A DNA stretch of 64,000 bases. It comes from Halocafeteria seosinensis (lineage: Eukaryota; Sar; Bigyra; Bicosoecida). The position numbers were made by a program, and so were the translations under genes. This document shows, piece after piece, positions 54,801 to 64,000 of the stretch. Position 1 is the first letter of the stretch; each line of letters begins with the position of its first letter. The notes beneath the pieces were generated by a model, which saw only the letters and a list, made by a program, of their open reading frames with translations, was not told where the DNA came from and did no database searches. The stretch covers positions 124,001 to 188,000 of the forward strand of contig LVLI01000202.1 in assembly GCA_001687465.1 (NCBI GenBank), in the 5' to 3' direction.

Positions 54801-56909
54801 GTTCCCTATAGTGTTTTCTGACGGTGTCTTATGCTCTGCACTGGGAGCTAAAACGCCTTTGCTGACCTGATTACTTCTCGTCGGGGAGTTGTGTTGCATC
54901 CACTTCCTATACTGTTCTTCAATGGCAGCCTGACGCTGTTGTACTTGCAACTGCCAGGCCCGTTGCTTCTGCTTTTCTTGTTCTCCTAGAGGTAACGCTC
55001 TTTCAGCATGAATGGGGGTTGAATCCCTATTCCTATCTTCCCAGGAACCGCTGTGCGTTTCTCCGTACAAGTCGGCGGGTATTTTCATACCAGCTGCTGT
55101 CGCATACCTCGCGCTTTCATGCTTCTCATATAAATCCGTCGCATTTCCAGGCCAAATGTTGCCATCTTTCAACGTGGAATGTCGATAGTCCGGCATATCC
55201 TTGTCATGTGGCCTTGAGAATTCCCGTTTCCGGTATTCATTCGTGCCTCGTGTTTTCTGTTGAGCTTTGTTGGCTGTTTCCTTCATCCATTGAGTGTAAT
55301 GCTGCTCAACTGCGTGCTGCTTTCTTTGCTGGGCTCTAATCCTCTCCTGTTGGCGCTGGTGCTCTGTGTCGCCAAAGACACCCCTCTGAGAATCGGCTTC
55401 ACTCATCAGGTCGACGGCTTCTTGCTTTCTCCTATTTTCCGCTTGAAGACGGAGAGCCGCATCGTACGCAGTTTGCTGTCGTCTCCGAAGATTGTCCCTC
55501 GCAAGGTTACGTCCTTCACCCTCTTGAAAATAAGACTGCTCGACGTTCCTCGATCGCGTGTCAGGTATCGACTCTCTTTGGTACCGTTGCTTTTCCTCCA
55601 TTTGTTTTAATAGCTCTTGACGGTACTGCTCTTTCTTCTGGTAGTCTGAGTTTTTTCCTTCCGCTTCGCCAATTTGGGACATCAACCCGTTCGATCCCAG
55701 AGGGTTCACCTCTTCGCGATTTTGCTTTACACTCGTGGAAGTCTTATGGAAGCCGGAGGAGTCGTCTTGCTCTCGGTTACCTTGAACGGCATCGGAGCGA
55801 GAGACTTGGCCTTCAAACGTCGTCGGGTTGCTATCCAATTGGTCTTGTTTGTAGGATGGTGGGTGGAACCTCTTCGCTGTTAAAGCATGGCGCTCACGGA
55901 GACGTGAAGCCTCCTTATTAGATTTCTGTTCTGCAATTTGGGCTTCCAATTCCGATCGGTACTCATGCTGTTTCTGTCGCCGGTCGACATTCCGCTTTTG
56001 GCTCGGTAGCATCCAATTCCCTCCCCCTTCAACTTCAGGTTCTTCGTAGTTCTGTCCAGCATTATTCGAAAAAGCCCGCGAAAAGCGCTTCGAGACACGG
56101 TTGTCTTTCTGCTCACTGGTACTCTGCTCGACAACCGGGTCATCATAGAGCGACGGGGGTATGCCACGAACACGCCGCTCCTGCACCGCATTAGACGAGT
56201 TTTGCCGTAAAGCTTGCTCCTGCGTTGGAGGATCGTGATATTCCTTTGGAGCGGCACTGTAATGGCCTGGATCACGTCTATTGGCCCATCGGTCGTCTCG
56301 AACGTATTCATCTAGAGAATCAGCCCGGGCCTCCCTTCCATGAGTAGACGACAGAGCTTGGCCCTGATCGTACACCCTTTCATCACCATTGCCTGATCGA
56401 CGACCATCGTCTGGGGAATGATGGCCTTTCGTTGGCTTATGAGCCAACATATTTTGATCCTCATGATCCCATCGAGCTGCTTCAGCTGTGGGTGCTGGTG
56501 GCTGGCTCTCCTTTCTCCTTTCATGACTGGATCGGCTATTCCGCTGTATTTGATGGGGACTTGCTGCGCGGTTATCTAGGTAACTATTCTTCTCCCCTAC
56601 AGAGGAATGAGCCCGATATTCGCCTTGGAATGATGAATAGTCCCGACCGTTAGCCGCAGGTGCTACGGGGTGACTGGAAGTTATAGCCATAGCAGGTCCA
56701 TTCAATGACTGTCTGGCTGCATCCACGAGTCTCCCTCGATATTGTTGCTCTTTTTCCTTCTGCTGTGAGAAAATATTTTTCCTATTGGGATCCGGCCTCA
56801 TAAAATTCCCTGAGGGCCTTTGTTTGGAATTGGAATTCGGGAAGATGGAGTGCCCACGGCCTCCTCCAGTGGGGGGTGGCCCTCCAAACAGCATATCCCT
56901 GTTCGCCAT
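51879..56909 (-). CDS. CSPP1-like centrosome/ciliary coiled-coil protein (1,676 aa, single exon)
   Basis: One uninterrupted 5-kb frame from ATG 56909 (MANRDMLFGGPPPTGGGRG). The first 900 residues carry repeated short charged units of the type YR.EL..QI.EK: YRSELEAQIAEQKSNK, YRQELLKQMEEKQRYQR, AELSKILQQQIEEKKEEERL and AAELRQQIDEKKRREQK. These are typical of CSPP1/CCDC66-type microtubule-end and centriolar-satellite proteins. The middle is acidic and Ser-rich; the C-terminal 250 residues are Gly/Pro/Met/Tyr-rich (YPPMGMAPPYFPMPP), low complexity. No enzymatic domain. The absence of introns over 5 kb is unusual here. The name is by analogy of repeat pattern, not alignment. Likely cilium or centrosome scaffold. 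Confidence 0.65.
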   Translation of the reverse strand: MANRDMLFGGPPPTGGGRGHSIFPNSNSKQRPSGNFMRPDPNRKNIFSQQKEKEQQYRGRLVDAARQSLNGPAMAITSSHPVAPAANGRDYSSFQGEYRAHSSVGEKNSYLDNRAASPHQIQRNSRSSHERRKESQPPAPTAEAARWDHEDQNMLAHKPTKGHHSPDDGRRSGNGDERVYDQGQALSSTHGREARADSLDEYVRDDRWANRRDPGHYSAAPKEYHDPPTQEQALRQNSSNAVQERRVRGIPPSLYDDPVVEQSTSEQKDNRVSKRFSRAFSNNAGQNYEEPEVEGGGNWMLPSQKRNVDRRQKQHEYRSELEAQIAEQKSNKEASRLRERHALTAKRFHPPSYKQDQLDSNPTTFEGQVSRSDAVQGNREQDDSSGFHKTSTSVKQNREEVNPLGSNGLMSQIGEAEGKNSDYQKKEQYRQELLKQMEEKQRYQRESIPDTRSRNVEQSYFQEGEGRNLARDNLRRRQQTAYDAALRLQAENRRKQEAVDLMSEADSQRGVFGDTEHQRQQERIRAQQRKQHAVEQHYTQWMKETANKAQQKTRGTNEYRKREFSRPHDKDMPDYRHSTLKDGNIWPGNATDLYEKHESARYATAAGMKIPADLYGETHSGSWEDRNRDSTPIHAERALPLGEQEKQKQRAWQLQVQQRQAAIEEQYRKWMQHNSPTRSNQVSKGVLAPSAEHKTPSENTIGNPCNSHSRHATDVHFGMSDGEKEGQKRQQAELSKILQQQIEEKKEEERLRKQKEMEESEKEERKVQQEQEELRRKQERELEEERKKEEQEAHAAELRQQIDEKKRREQKEKEKEAEADRREEERYQQQLKQLDDGGGRKAPIEHPLSNATQEESVKSTPSDAKPQHREMEDAGESTWEVKHSPMEEALPVGAQNRSDLFGGPEDVSNDNVGSLTRPNVRQSGIDEKGNVSHPTATSAPSLSPYDSPPTLSGSYFWNEHSLARPPAPGNINSVNTDGAHSGVSVPATVHSPYSTKPSLNRMETSLQGDSNFFTAGSLEAFHQMGVDVHDRGYVVGDGESASPTGDDDFSVAASLETHSKLLHQNIFESVDSSVEDEDDDEERMDDNTVSSIAEESAKRARDASQAELTPVESVNDGEEHEDERFNEELVPEKQLYAQLWSESESDSDGDHDGKEAVSHKETKTFNSDATTPKLQDNGSQSTRRTKSSTGDEKMRQISQTLATSSAQEDAAVGRASSSTAPTDVVQEPVTSTGNTEKTTHATDSNGSARREGSASDILKYSYSLSDDGADEAPPKENEEPGAQQRSVQQRSESPTDFDQLSPYGPQLVKESLKQEQAASSSHALTVQDATHMEIVPSHENRNPRVSVASRATDSSICSSVEDERYKSIHNKNQQRLKKLQELESMLFRKGDLHKSYEPTEDEAWNESLIDSMLEEFAKRNDNLDDSFWSSPSSSPQRRKSPSGTTSPKKHNFIPEAEHPSNRYRNQVAGSSSANSGIEVSQHRGTSWNPVSQGTVDFRGGAGQAPIGGQAVGNSLQSWSQPQGSYGATSGFQGPVQPYMGMGAMAMPPHQYPPMGMAPPYFPMPPANAGAGWQMPQMYGYPPPVQQQPYYPGNSYGFGYPQANLMGPMQDGPTRPEVGQVYNQSSSHSHPDNSNGIAASTDAGGKSYVLGSSEQNAESRGSARTYNLQDESDTTWL

Positions 56910-57729
56910 AACGCTTTATGGTACATGTTCACGAGCGAATGGGTCCTACTAAAAGCGCACCATCAACCTAATCCTTCCTAATAGGTCTGATAAGCTGTAA
57001 ACTGGCAACTTCAACCTGCGACTTGAAGCCCCGTCCGTCTCACTGACGGTACAATTGTTGTGTCAGAGCCTCATCGTGGCGGTGATTGTTATGGTATGAG
57101 ATCACATGGCCGTGCTGGTAGATGGGGCATGCGAGGGTACAGTGTTCTTTCGTGGGAATGAAGTGACACACCGCTTCCTTCCCACGGAGATGAACACTTA
57201 TCATGGACATTCGAGTGTGTTAATATCTTTGTCCCGGCCATCGTACACTTACGGTGATGGCAAGAATGCCTATGTTAATTCGCTTTGACTGATTGGAATG
57301 CTCTTTCGGGGCATTGTGACCTCTAGCAACTTGGAGTAAGGACATTGGGTAAGTCCAGAGTATTTTGACATGTAAAGTTATTACGTCGCATTGCTCAAAA
57401 TGCCCCCGGCATTATTCAATAAGTCTTGTAATGACGGGAAGGTCAATGCTATATTAACACGGGGAGCTAAGCTACCATCGCGAGATGGTGGTGAAGCTTG
57501 CCCCGGCTCTCATTTGTCTCTTGCCTGGCAAGGAAGGACGGGAAGAAAGTGCGACGAATACTTCGCGGCTTTCCTCTTGGTCATCCTCCGATGAGTCGAG
57601 CCCGTGTCATTTTGGTTGCCTGCTACAAGAGACGCAGTACTTGTGGTAGTACCATAGGTGCTGCGATAATAAGGAGACATTTATACGGTCATTTGTTTCA
57701 CTTAGACGCTTCTTCGACGTTTTGCAGGC
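56910..57729. other. 820-bp region without a supported gene
   Basis: Upstream of the CSPP1-like gene and downstream of the RMND1-like gene. A 60-residue + ORF (57106-57288, MAVLVDGACEGTVFFRGN) begins at ATG but has no family. No RNA gene or repeat was recognised. Confidence 0.4.
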
Positions 57730-59072
57730 TCAAGAGTTCTCGATATCGGAAGACGGGTTACCGATGTGCTTTTCCATCACCTCACCCACGCCGCGATGTA
57801 CACTATTTATTCCGAACATTGTATCTTCGGCATACCATTTCTCCCGAAGCTCTCCTAAACTGGCCAATAATTCCAGGACAAGTATGATAACAATTATTGT
57901 CTCGAGTTTGTGTTCATGCTTGTTGGCTTTGCGTTCCAAAATGAACTTCAGAATATTTTCTATATATTCTAATTGAGCATTTAGATCTTCCCATCGTTCT
58001 CGCAGTGCAAATTCATCCATCAAGAGTTGCTCAAATCGGTCTGTAGAAGAGCAACAAGCAGTAAATGGTGTTATGTCCAAATTAAAAAGCAAATTCAAGC
58101 AGCTTACAATATTTTTCTTCCTTCCATGCAGGGGAATGCCTCCTACCCATAGTACTTGACCAAACCACATTACGCACCCTGTTGTTGGAGCCCAGCAACT
58201 TAGTCAAAGTGGGCTTTCGTATGCTGTCAAACTGTTCTCGACTGATTGCATCGTTGAGGCGTGACATTTCTCCGTGCTGAGATTCTACTAATTCTTCATA
58301 GTACTGTAACACGACGCTTTGGCTCATCGCAGCAGCAATGAGCTTAACATTGTTTAGGTCCATCCGCTTTACGATTAAACTTCCCTCACCATCTCCGCGG
58401 TAGCACCAAGTCTCATTGTCGATGTTGTTATTTATCTTGAATGTGGCATCTGTGGTTCAGTATGCAGAAGTCAAATCGGCTATACGGTATTGCTTCCAGT
58501 TGTTACTACTTACAGTCCATCGCACTCTTTTTTCCACCGGGAAGCTGAGCAGCAATGTTCTGAGAAGGATCGTTGATATGCTTCAGGATATCCAAGGCGT
58601 TCTGAAACGATATATTGATTAGGACAACAGGACCTTGCTTGGACACAACCACATGACTCGCCTGTCTCGGAAAAGGCTTTTGGTTTGGTTGGGAAGGCTG
58701 AATAGGTTGCTCCTTTGGCCTCAATGAAAACACCAGCAAGCCGGCATTTTTGTCATCTGTGATATACCATTTCGAGTTCTCCTTCCGCTTCTTAGATTCC
58801 TCGGTAATTCTTCGTGCTAACTGTGCAAGTCGTATGCCCTTCGCCGCATATAGAGACACCACCCGTACTTTTTGACGTATCAGATCTTCTCGGGTCTCTG
58901 TAGAACGTGCTGTCGGCGTAAAGGCTGAGCTTTTCTCCGGTGTTACCGTCGTCGCGAACGACACTCTGTGGTTAAAAATAACTATCCGACTACTTCTTGG
59001 GAAAACTTGTCCGCTACCGAGTAAATTCACCTGTCTTCGGGCCAGAATCCATGCAGGGGAACGACTAAACAT
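57730..59072 (-). CDS. RMND1/DUF155 (Sif2-like) mitochondrial inner-membrane protein
   Basis: Four or five exons from ATG 59072. The N-terminus (MFSRSPAWILARRQVNLLGS) is a mitochondrial presequence. DUF155 features in order: VRVVSLYAAKGIRLAQLARR, HVVVSKQGPVVLINI, FQNALDILKHI; across an intron MDLNNVKLIAAAMSQSVVLQ with YYEELVES; and the C-terminal LNAQLEYIENILKFILERKA followed by LETIIVIILVLELLASLGE, the transmembrane helix. Length (about 380 aa) suits the family, which tethers mitochondrial translation in animals and has yeast homologues RMD1/RMD8. The junction between TKLLGSNNR and RFEQLLMDEF needs a very small extra exon (13-30 nt near 58110-58125) to keep frame; this is the weak point of the model. 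Confidence 0.8.
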
Positions 59073-59113
59073 CCTGCAGACTTCCTGCCCTCAAGGGCCA
59101 CTCTGATACTGTG

Positions 59114-59145
<32 letters not shown>

Positions 59146-59531
59146 ACGCGTGTCTCAGTTGACAGCCATTCTCCTCATTAAAAATCACACTGGGCTTTTT
59201 GGGCACGTATACTGCAAACAGGGGCTCTCTTTCCACCATGACCATGAAATGCCATGAATACGCACTGCAACTTCAACTTCCCAATCTGAACTCCAACTTT
59301 TGTTTGCTCTCTCGTGCTCGAATTCACTCACCGCGCGTACTACAAGGACAATATTTCCACGATTTTGTCATGTCGCCTATAAGCGGATGATTCACATGGA
59401 GTCACTGACTGTATTTCCATAGATAGACTCCTTTGTGTACGAGACAAGCGACAGACAGAACTGGGATGCGACCTCTGCGAAGAGGGGTTGTTTAACGGTT
59501 AGACTACATTACAGCACCGATACCCGACCAT
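59073..59531. other. Divergent intergenic region with AG microsatellite
   Basis: Between RMND1-like (-) and SPEF2 (+). Apart from the (AG)n tract nothing was recognised. Confidence 0.5.
59119..59145. repeat. (AG)13 microsatellite
   Basis: An uninterrupted AG dinucleotide run, about 50 bp upstream of the RMND1-like start codon. Confidence 0.95.
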
Positions 59532-62500
59532 ATGGCGGCACAGGTGACAGATTGGTTGCAATCGGAGCTAGGGGTTTCTCTCCAGAAGCCGGGGAGCAAA
59601 GATGGAGAGGAAACTACTGTTGAGGAAGCCTTCTCCACCGGATACAAATTTGCAGCAACTCTATGCAGCCTAGGAATTATAGATAACGATGAATTCTCGG
59701 AATTCGAGGATAAGAGGTCGTCGGCAGCTCGCATGAGGAATTTCAAGCGGCTGAAAGGTATTCTTCACGAGGAGTTGGGGATATCCCTGTCGGAGCAACA
59801 GAGCATCGATATTATGACGGAACAACGAGGAGCAGCCTTAAGACTACTGTTACAAGTTCGACTGGCTGCTCAACAGCAGCTGGAGGAGAAAAAGGAAATG
59901 TATCAGTCAGGTTCGAAGAAAGCAGCCAAAACCACAAAAAGAGCCTTTGAGATGACAGCGAAAGATCAGACGATGAACATACTTTTCCCAAAGACCATGT
60001 CTTCGGAAACGATGGAACGATTGTCCAAGCCTAGCCGCGCCCAAGCTGAATTCGATCGCCATACGATTCTCAACAAAGCAACTTCTGGGCAACTGCTAAG
60101 TGAAAAAGATGTCATGGAACGAGCAATGCTAAATGACAAGACTTTGAATCAAACGCTTCTTGAACTAAAGCTCCTGCCTTTCGAAAATCAGCATCGCCGG
60201 CTTGCCTCTGCCGCTGGGGAGAAGGCAACAAGGGATGCTGAAAAGGCATCCGGATCGGTAATGGAAGCAAGGAGCAGAGATATACAAACTCAAGAAACTC
60301 GTAAACGTTGGTTGGAAAGCTTTGAGCAAGCCCACTACGATGCCTGGAAGGAGAGTCTGCAGAAAATAAATAATCGCGAACGAGAGATGGTGGATTTAGA
60401 ACTTCGTATTGCGCAGTCCAAAATACAAGCATCAGAGATGCGTAAACTCCAAGATAAGGAAAAGATTGAGGAACAACTAGGAGAATTCAATGAAACATTG
60501 CGTCGGTTAGGTTTGACATCAACTTCTACCGAGGATGCTGCATCATCCGATGCGGATCTCCAAATACATAAACAACATTCTTCGCAAGCCGGAAAACAAT
60601 CGCTGGTCGGATCACGAAACGCCGCAGAGGTTGGCACGCTGAAGAACAAATCTCAATTCCATTCTACGGCAAAGGATGCCGCGTTCAGTGGATTCAAATC
60701 TGACAATTTGTACAGCACTATGGCCACGCCGATGGGGAATGATCTACTGGTTCACCTCTTTTCTCAAAAGTATGGATCAAAAGCGTCCATGAGTGAGGAA
60801 CGTGAAGAAGCCGAAATGGAGAGGAGACAAGAAACCCCGTTCGAGTTTTACGATCGGCTTCACGCCCATGTCAAGGATAATCTCAATGTATCAGAGACAA
60901 AGGTACGGAAAACCCTGTTCGCTTTTTTCCATTCATAGAATTAACGCATGAGAATTTTCCGTCTTGTTTGCTTGCAGCAATTGGAGGATAACTTGCGCGA
61001 AAAAATCAGGTACCGGTTCCGGGCGAAAAGCGAACGAGAGACCCGAAGGCGGCTTAATGCAGCCCGCCAGGAAGCTGAAAACAGACACTTAGAGACCCAA
61101 AGGCAGCACGAAAATATGTGCAACGTGTACTGGGAACAAAGTTCTTCGAAGAGGCCTTTGGCAATAAAGCAATACTACGATAAAGTATATAGAGCGAGGC
61201 ATGAGAAAACGGGCGAGAAGATAAGGGCTGAATCCGAACAGGCTATCAGCCTGCGATTCCAAAGAAACCTGTCTGCGGAAGCCGAGCGTCTAGAAAAAGC
61301 AGGTGACGACCGACCGGAGAAAATCAAGGCGTTGTCTGATCGGAATAAAATGAAACGGGCAGAGAAGAGTACAAGACACTATGACATGTGTAAAGAAATA
61401 GTTCACGATGTAATGGGATGTGTAGACATGGCGATTGATGACACGTCCCTGATGAGTGACTCCGGGGGGTATAGAATTCTCCGGAAGCGCTTCAGTACAG
61501 GCCAGCGATCAATCCAGGGTCAAGGAGAAACCCCTCAAGTTCCCCCCGAGCAAGTAGAGCTATTTTTGAGAGCTTGTAGACACCTGTGTTTTGGTGAAAT
61601 CCTACTGAGCCCGGAAATTGGTGCATTATTGCGTTCTTGTATTGGTTGCACAACGAACGCTTCCGATCTTCTTAACCGAGGGAGTCTTCTTTCTTGTGCT
61701 CCACTAGACTATGACTCCCAACTCCCGGGGCGCTTCGATGAATTTCGGAAATTATATTGCTGCAAAGGAATTCTTTCCTTTCAAATGCAAAGGCGAATTG
61801 TAGAAACCCTAGCCAGTGACGTTATACCACCCCTACAGCTTAGTGGCTGCCAACTGACACTACTCTCTGCTTTCCAACCGAAGAAAGAAGATCCGCTGCG
61901 CTTCGAAGCCTTGGCGCTGCCATGTCCGCGGATATCATTTGGTAAAGGGGTATTTTGTCCCGCTCTTATTGGCCGGAATGATGCAGTGCGGGAGTGCTAT
62001 GCTTTCACTCTGGCCGCTCGCTACGGCGTGGGGTTGGTGAACAAGAAGACGATTGTGTGCATCTCGCTCCTGTCTCTTTCTATAGCTGCCTATATTGATG
62101 AGCTCGTAGCAAAGGGTGATGCTATCGAAACTGAGTTTTCTGAATTGTTGTTCCCGAGCCTGGCTGCCGAGTTAAAACGGCTTGTAACATGTTTTGGTTT
62201 GGGAAAACGGGAAGCAGCAACGGTCCTCGAAGTTGTCTTACGATACTGCAAAGCTGACCTAGAGCTTTTGTCCTCGTATGCTGCGTGCATTATTAAGTTA
62301 AAGGAATGGGAGGACCACCCCTCAAAAGAAACAGCCACTGCTCTTAAGGCGACTGTAAATGAGGCAAAAGAAAGATTACTGGCGAATAGCGACTTCGACT
62401 GCCTCATTGCATGTGGAGTAGTTTTTAAAGCGCTTTCGGGAGACCGACCATGGGTTGGGCGTGGTGTTGGTGACAAATCATGCTTCCACAGATTTGACGA

Positions 62501-64000
62501 TGGGAATGTCGTATCGTTAGGTGAAGCCGAAACGGCTGCTTCCACGTTTCTGGGGCGAAGGAAGTCTCAGCGCATTAACCTTTGTACATATGCCGCTAGT
62601 TCAGCATCTCGCCGATGCGAAATGGAATGGCCAACAGATTGGAACAAGCCAAGCAGTGGATCTGCTAAGGAAAAGGGAAAGAAGCAAGCTGGCAAAGATG
62701 CATCGTCAAAGAAGAAACAGGACTCAACTCGAAAAGAAAAAGAAACTCCTTCTGGGTCGGCGCGTGAGAGCACTTGTGGCTCCTCAGTGTCTTTGTTCGG
62801 CGGACTTGTGGCAGACAGCTCCGTCCTATCGAAAAAACGAATTTTTGTCAGGGAGCCTTCTTCTCATGAAACTGGTGAACCAGAGTCCCAGCGAACGGAG
62901 AATTTCAAGTCTTGCACTGTGGAATCGTCCCCGAGTATAGAGAGTTTGCTACATAGATGTCCGTTTTTTCATGGTGCTCTGGGTACCACTGCCAAGGCTT
63001 TGGGGCGGAAGAATGAACTCGGGCCTTCTATGACTGGGTGGACAAACAGTACTCTAGATGCCATATTCGGCCATACCTGCGAGCTGGGCGACCAATGCTG
63101 CAGGTTAAACGAAGGGATGGTGTTGTCAGGCTTGCCATTCAATGTTGCGGAGGCTATTGTATTAGAAACATCACTTTTGGGCAGTGGTAGTAGTGTTGGA
63201 AGCGGAACTCGGCTGAAGCGGCGATCAGTACCTCTCAGTGCAGATCTAACACGACTGTGCGAAGAATGCGTAAAGAAGTGCACTACTGATGCTGAGGAGG
63301 ATACTACCTCCGCCAGATCAAGCAATACAAGACAAGCCACAGAAGAACCTCCAGCACTGTCCGTTAAAACCGTTTCGCTTCAAAAGGACACCATTCTATG
63401 CTCGTTGCAGGCCCCTTATGCTAGGGCCGGATTCGCCCTCTGTGGATACCAGAGATGCGACTCATTGGAGAACGAACTGTTCGAGGAAACCAGCGAAGAA
63501 GATGAAAGAAGCCAGAAAAATGCTTCTCGGTTTCGACTGAGCTCAAGTCAGGAAACGCTTGGCTGTTTGATGCAATGGGAAGAACAGCGCGGGAAGGGAG
63601 ATGACGCTGCTGGCCTTGGATATCAGCTACCCAAGGGGCAACAGAGTAGTGATGACACTTGCTTACATGACAACTTAGGGGAGGTTATGAAGAACTTAGG
63701 TTTGGAATCTCTCGCGGAGGTTGACGATGCCAATAACGGAGTCATTGCTGGCGCCGTTGTGCATGCTTTATGTGGCTTCCTTGGAATGGATGTGGAGGAA
63801 GATGGTTCGCTGCTGTGCTCTACACTTATCGCAACTGATTTCGTCGATCAACTTGATGTAGTTCCGTCGAAACACTTGAAATGGGAAGAAACACACCTGC
63901 ACACACCCTTGTCTACATTAGAACTGGCTCTAAGGGTCGCGTTGGGTACCGGTCGTGACGGTAGCGGCGATGTGACTTTTCGTGGTGTGGAGCAACTGGA
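59532..64000 (+). CDS. SPEF2: SPEF2 (sperm flagellar protein 2) homologue, cut by the window end
   Basis: Exon 1 (59532-60902) and exon 2 (from 60978, open to 64000 with no stop) give at least 1,460 residues. Residues about 1-115 are the SPEF2-type calponin-homology domain: VTDWLQSELGVSL, FSTGYKFAATLCSLGI, FSEFEDKRSSAARMRNFKRL and IDIMTEQRGAALRLLLQVRL. Long charged coiled-coil follows (QRQHENMCNVYWEQSSSKRP, then LAIKQYYDKVYRAR; KALSDRNKMKRAEKSTRHY), as in the family. The second half, with Cys-containing helical segments (LLRSCIGCTTNASDLLNRG), lies where SPEF2 carries its adenylate-kinase-like and EF-hand parts, but no P-loop was identified. Role: C1b projection of the axonemal central pair. 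This is the strongest evidence that the organism makes motile 9+2 flagella. Confidence 0.88.

Noticed and set aside
1..64000. tRNA, 5S rRNA or CRISPR arrays
   Set aside because: No GTTCGAATC-type T-loop with matching arms and no spaced direct repeats were seen on either strand; reading by eye could miss intron-containing tRNAs.

Overview
The window is nuclear DNA of a flagellated, intron-rich unicellular eukaryote. Most genes carry several short introns (about 55-80 nt, GT-AG, often with CTGAC/CTAAC-like branch sites). Protein genes lie on both strands with little space between them, and TAA, TAG and TGA all end genes, so the standard code is used. SPEF2 and kinesin-14 genes and a CSPP1-like coiled-coil gene point to a cell with a cilium or flagellum. 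The exact lineage cannot be read from the sequence. A Crinkler/RHS-like NTPase-nuclease, a bacterial-type FkbH protein and a Josephin-UBX protein would fit the stramenopile-alveolate-rhizarian or algal world, but this is inference.

Layout. 0-6 kb: a small unknown gene preceded by a tandem hairpin repeat, then a 19-exon kinesin-14 (-). 7-9 kb: a pentameric ligand-gated ion channel relative (+) with an apparent one-base frameshift. 9-15 kb: a coiled-coil protein (-) and a TBC Rab-GAP (+), divergently transcribed. 14.7-16 kb: two unknown small genes (-). 16.4-24.4 kb: WBP4-like splicing factor (+), a dephospho-CoA kinase fused to a Nudix hydrolase (-), and UTP21/WDR36 (-). 24.5-31 kb: an accessory stretch with a Cys-rich protein, an SDR fragment, a single-exon GC-rich Crinkler/RHS-like gene (-), a foldback/MITE element with 34-bp terminal inverted repeats and a further repeat copy, an AT-rich island and decayed coding sequence. 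31-41.6 kb: a chondroitin-type GalNAc transferase (-), a 1241-residue unknown (+), a mitochondrial-type aldehyde dehydrogenase (-), Gemin2 (+) and a TMX-type thioredoxin membrane protein (-). 41.8-41.95 kb: the U2 snRNA gene (-). 42.5-51.6 kb: an ALKBH1-like dioxygenase (-), an FkbH-like HAD protein (+), a Cys-rich ORF (-), a DMT/EamA transporter (+) and a Josephin-UIM-UBX deubiquitinase (-). 51.9-64 kb: a 1676-residue CSPP1-like protein (-), an RMND1/DUF155 protein (-) and SPEF2 (+), cut by the window end.

Themes. Three spliceosome-related genes (WBP4-like, Gemin2, U2) and three ciliary/microtubule genes share the window. Several genes are paired head-to-head or tail-to-tail over tens of bases. 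Exon models were drawn by hand from splice signals and family motifs, and starts and small exons are the least certain parts.
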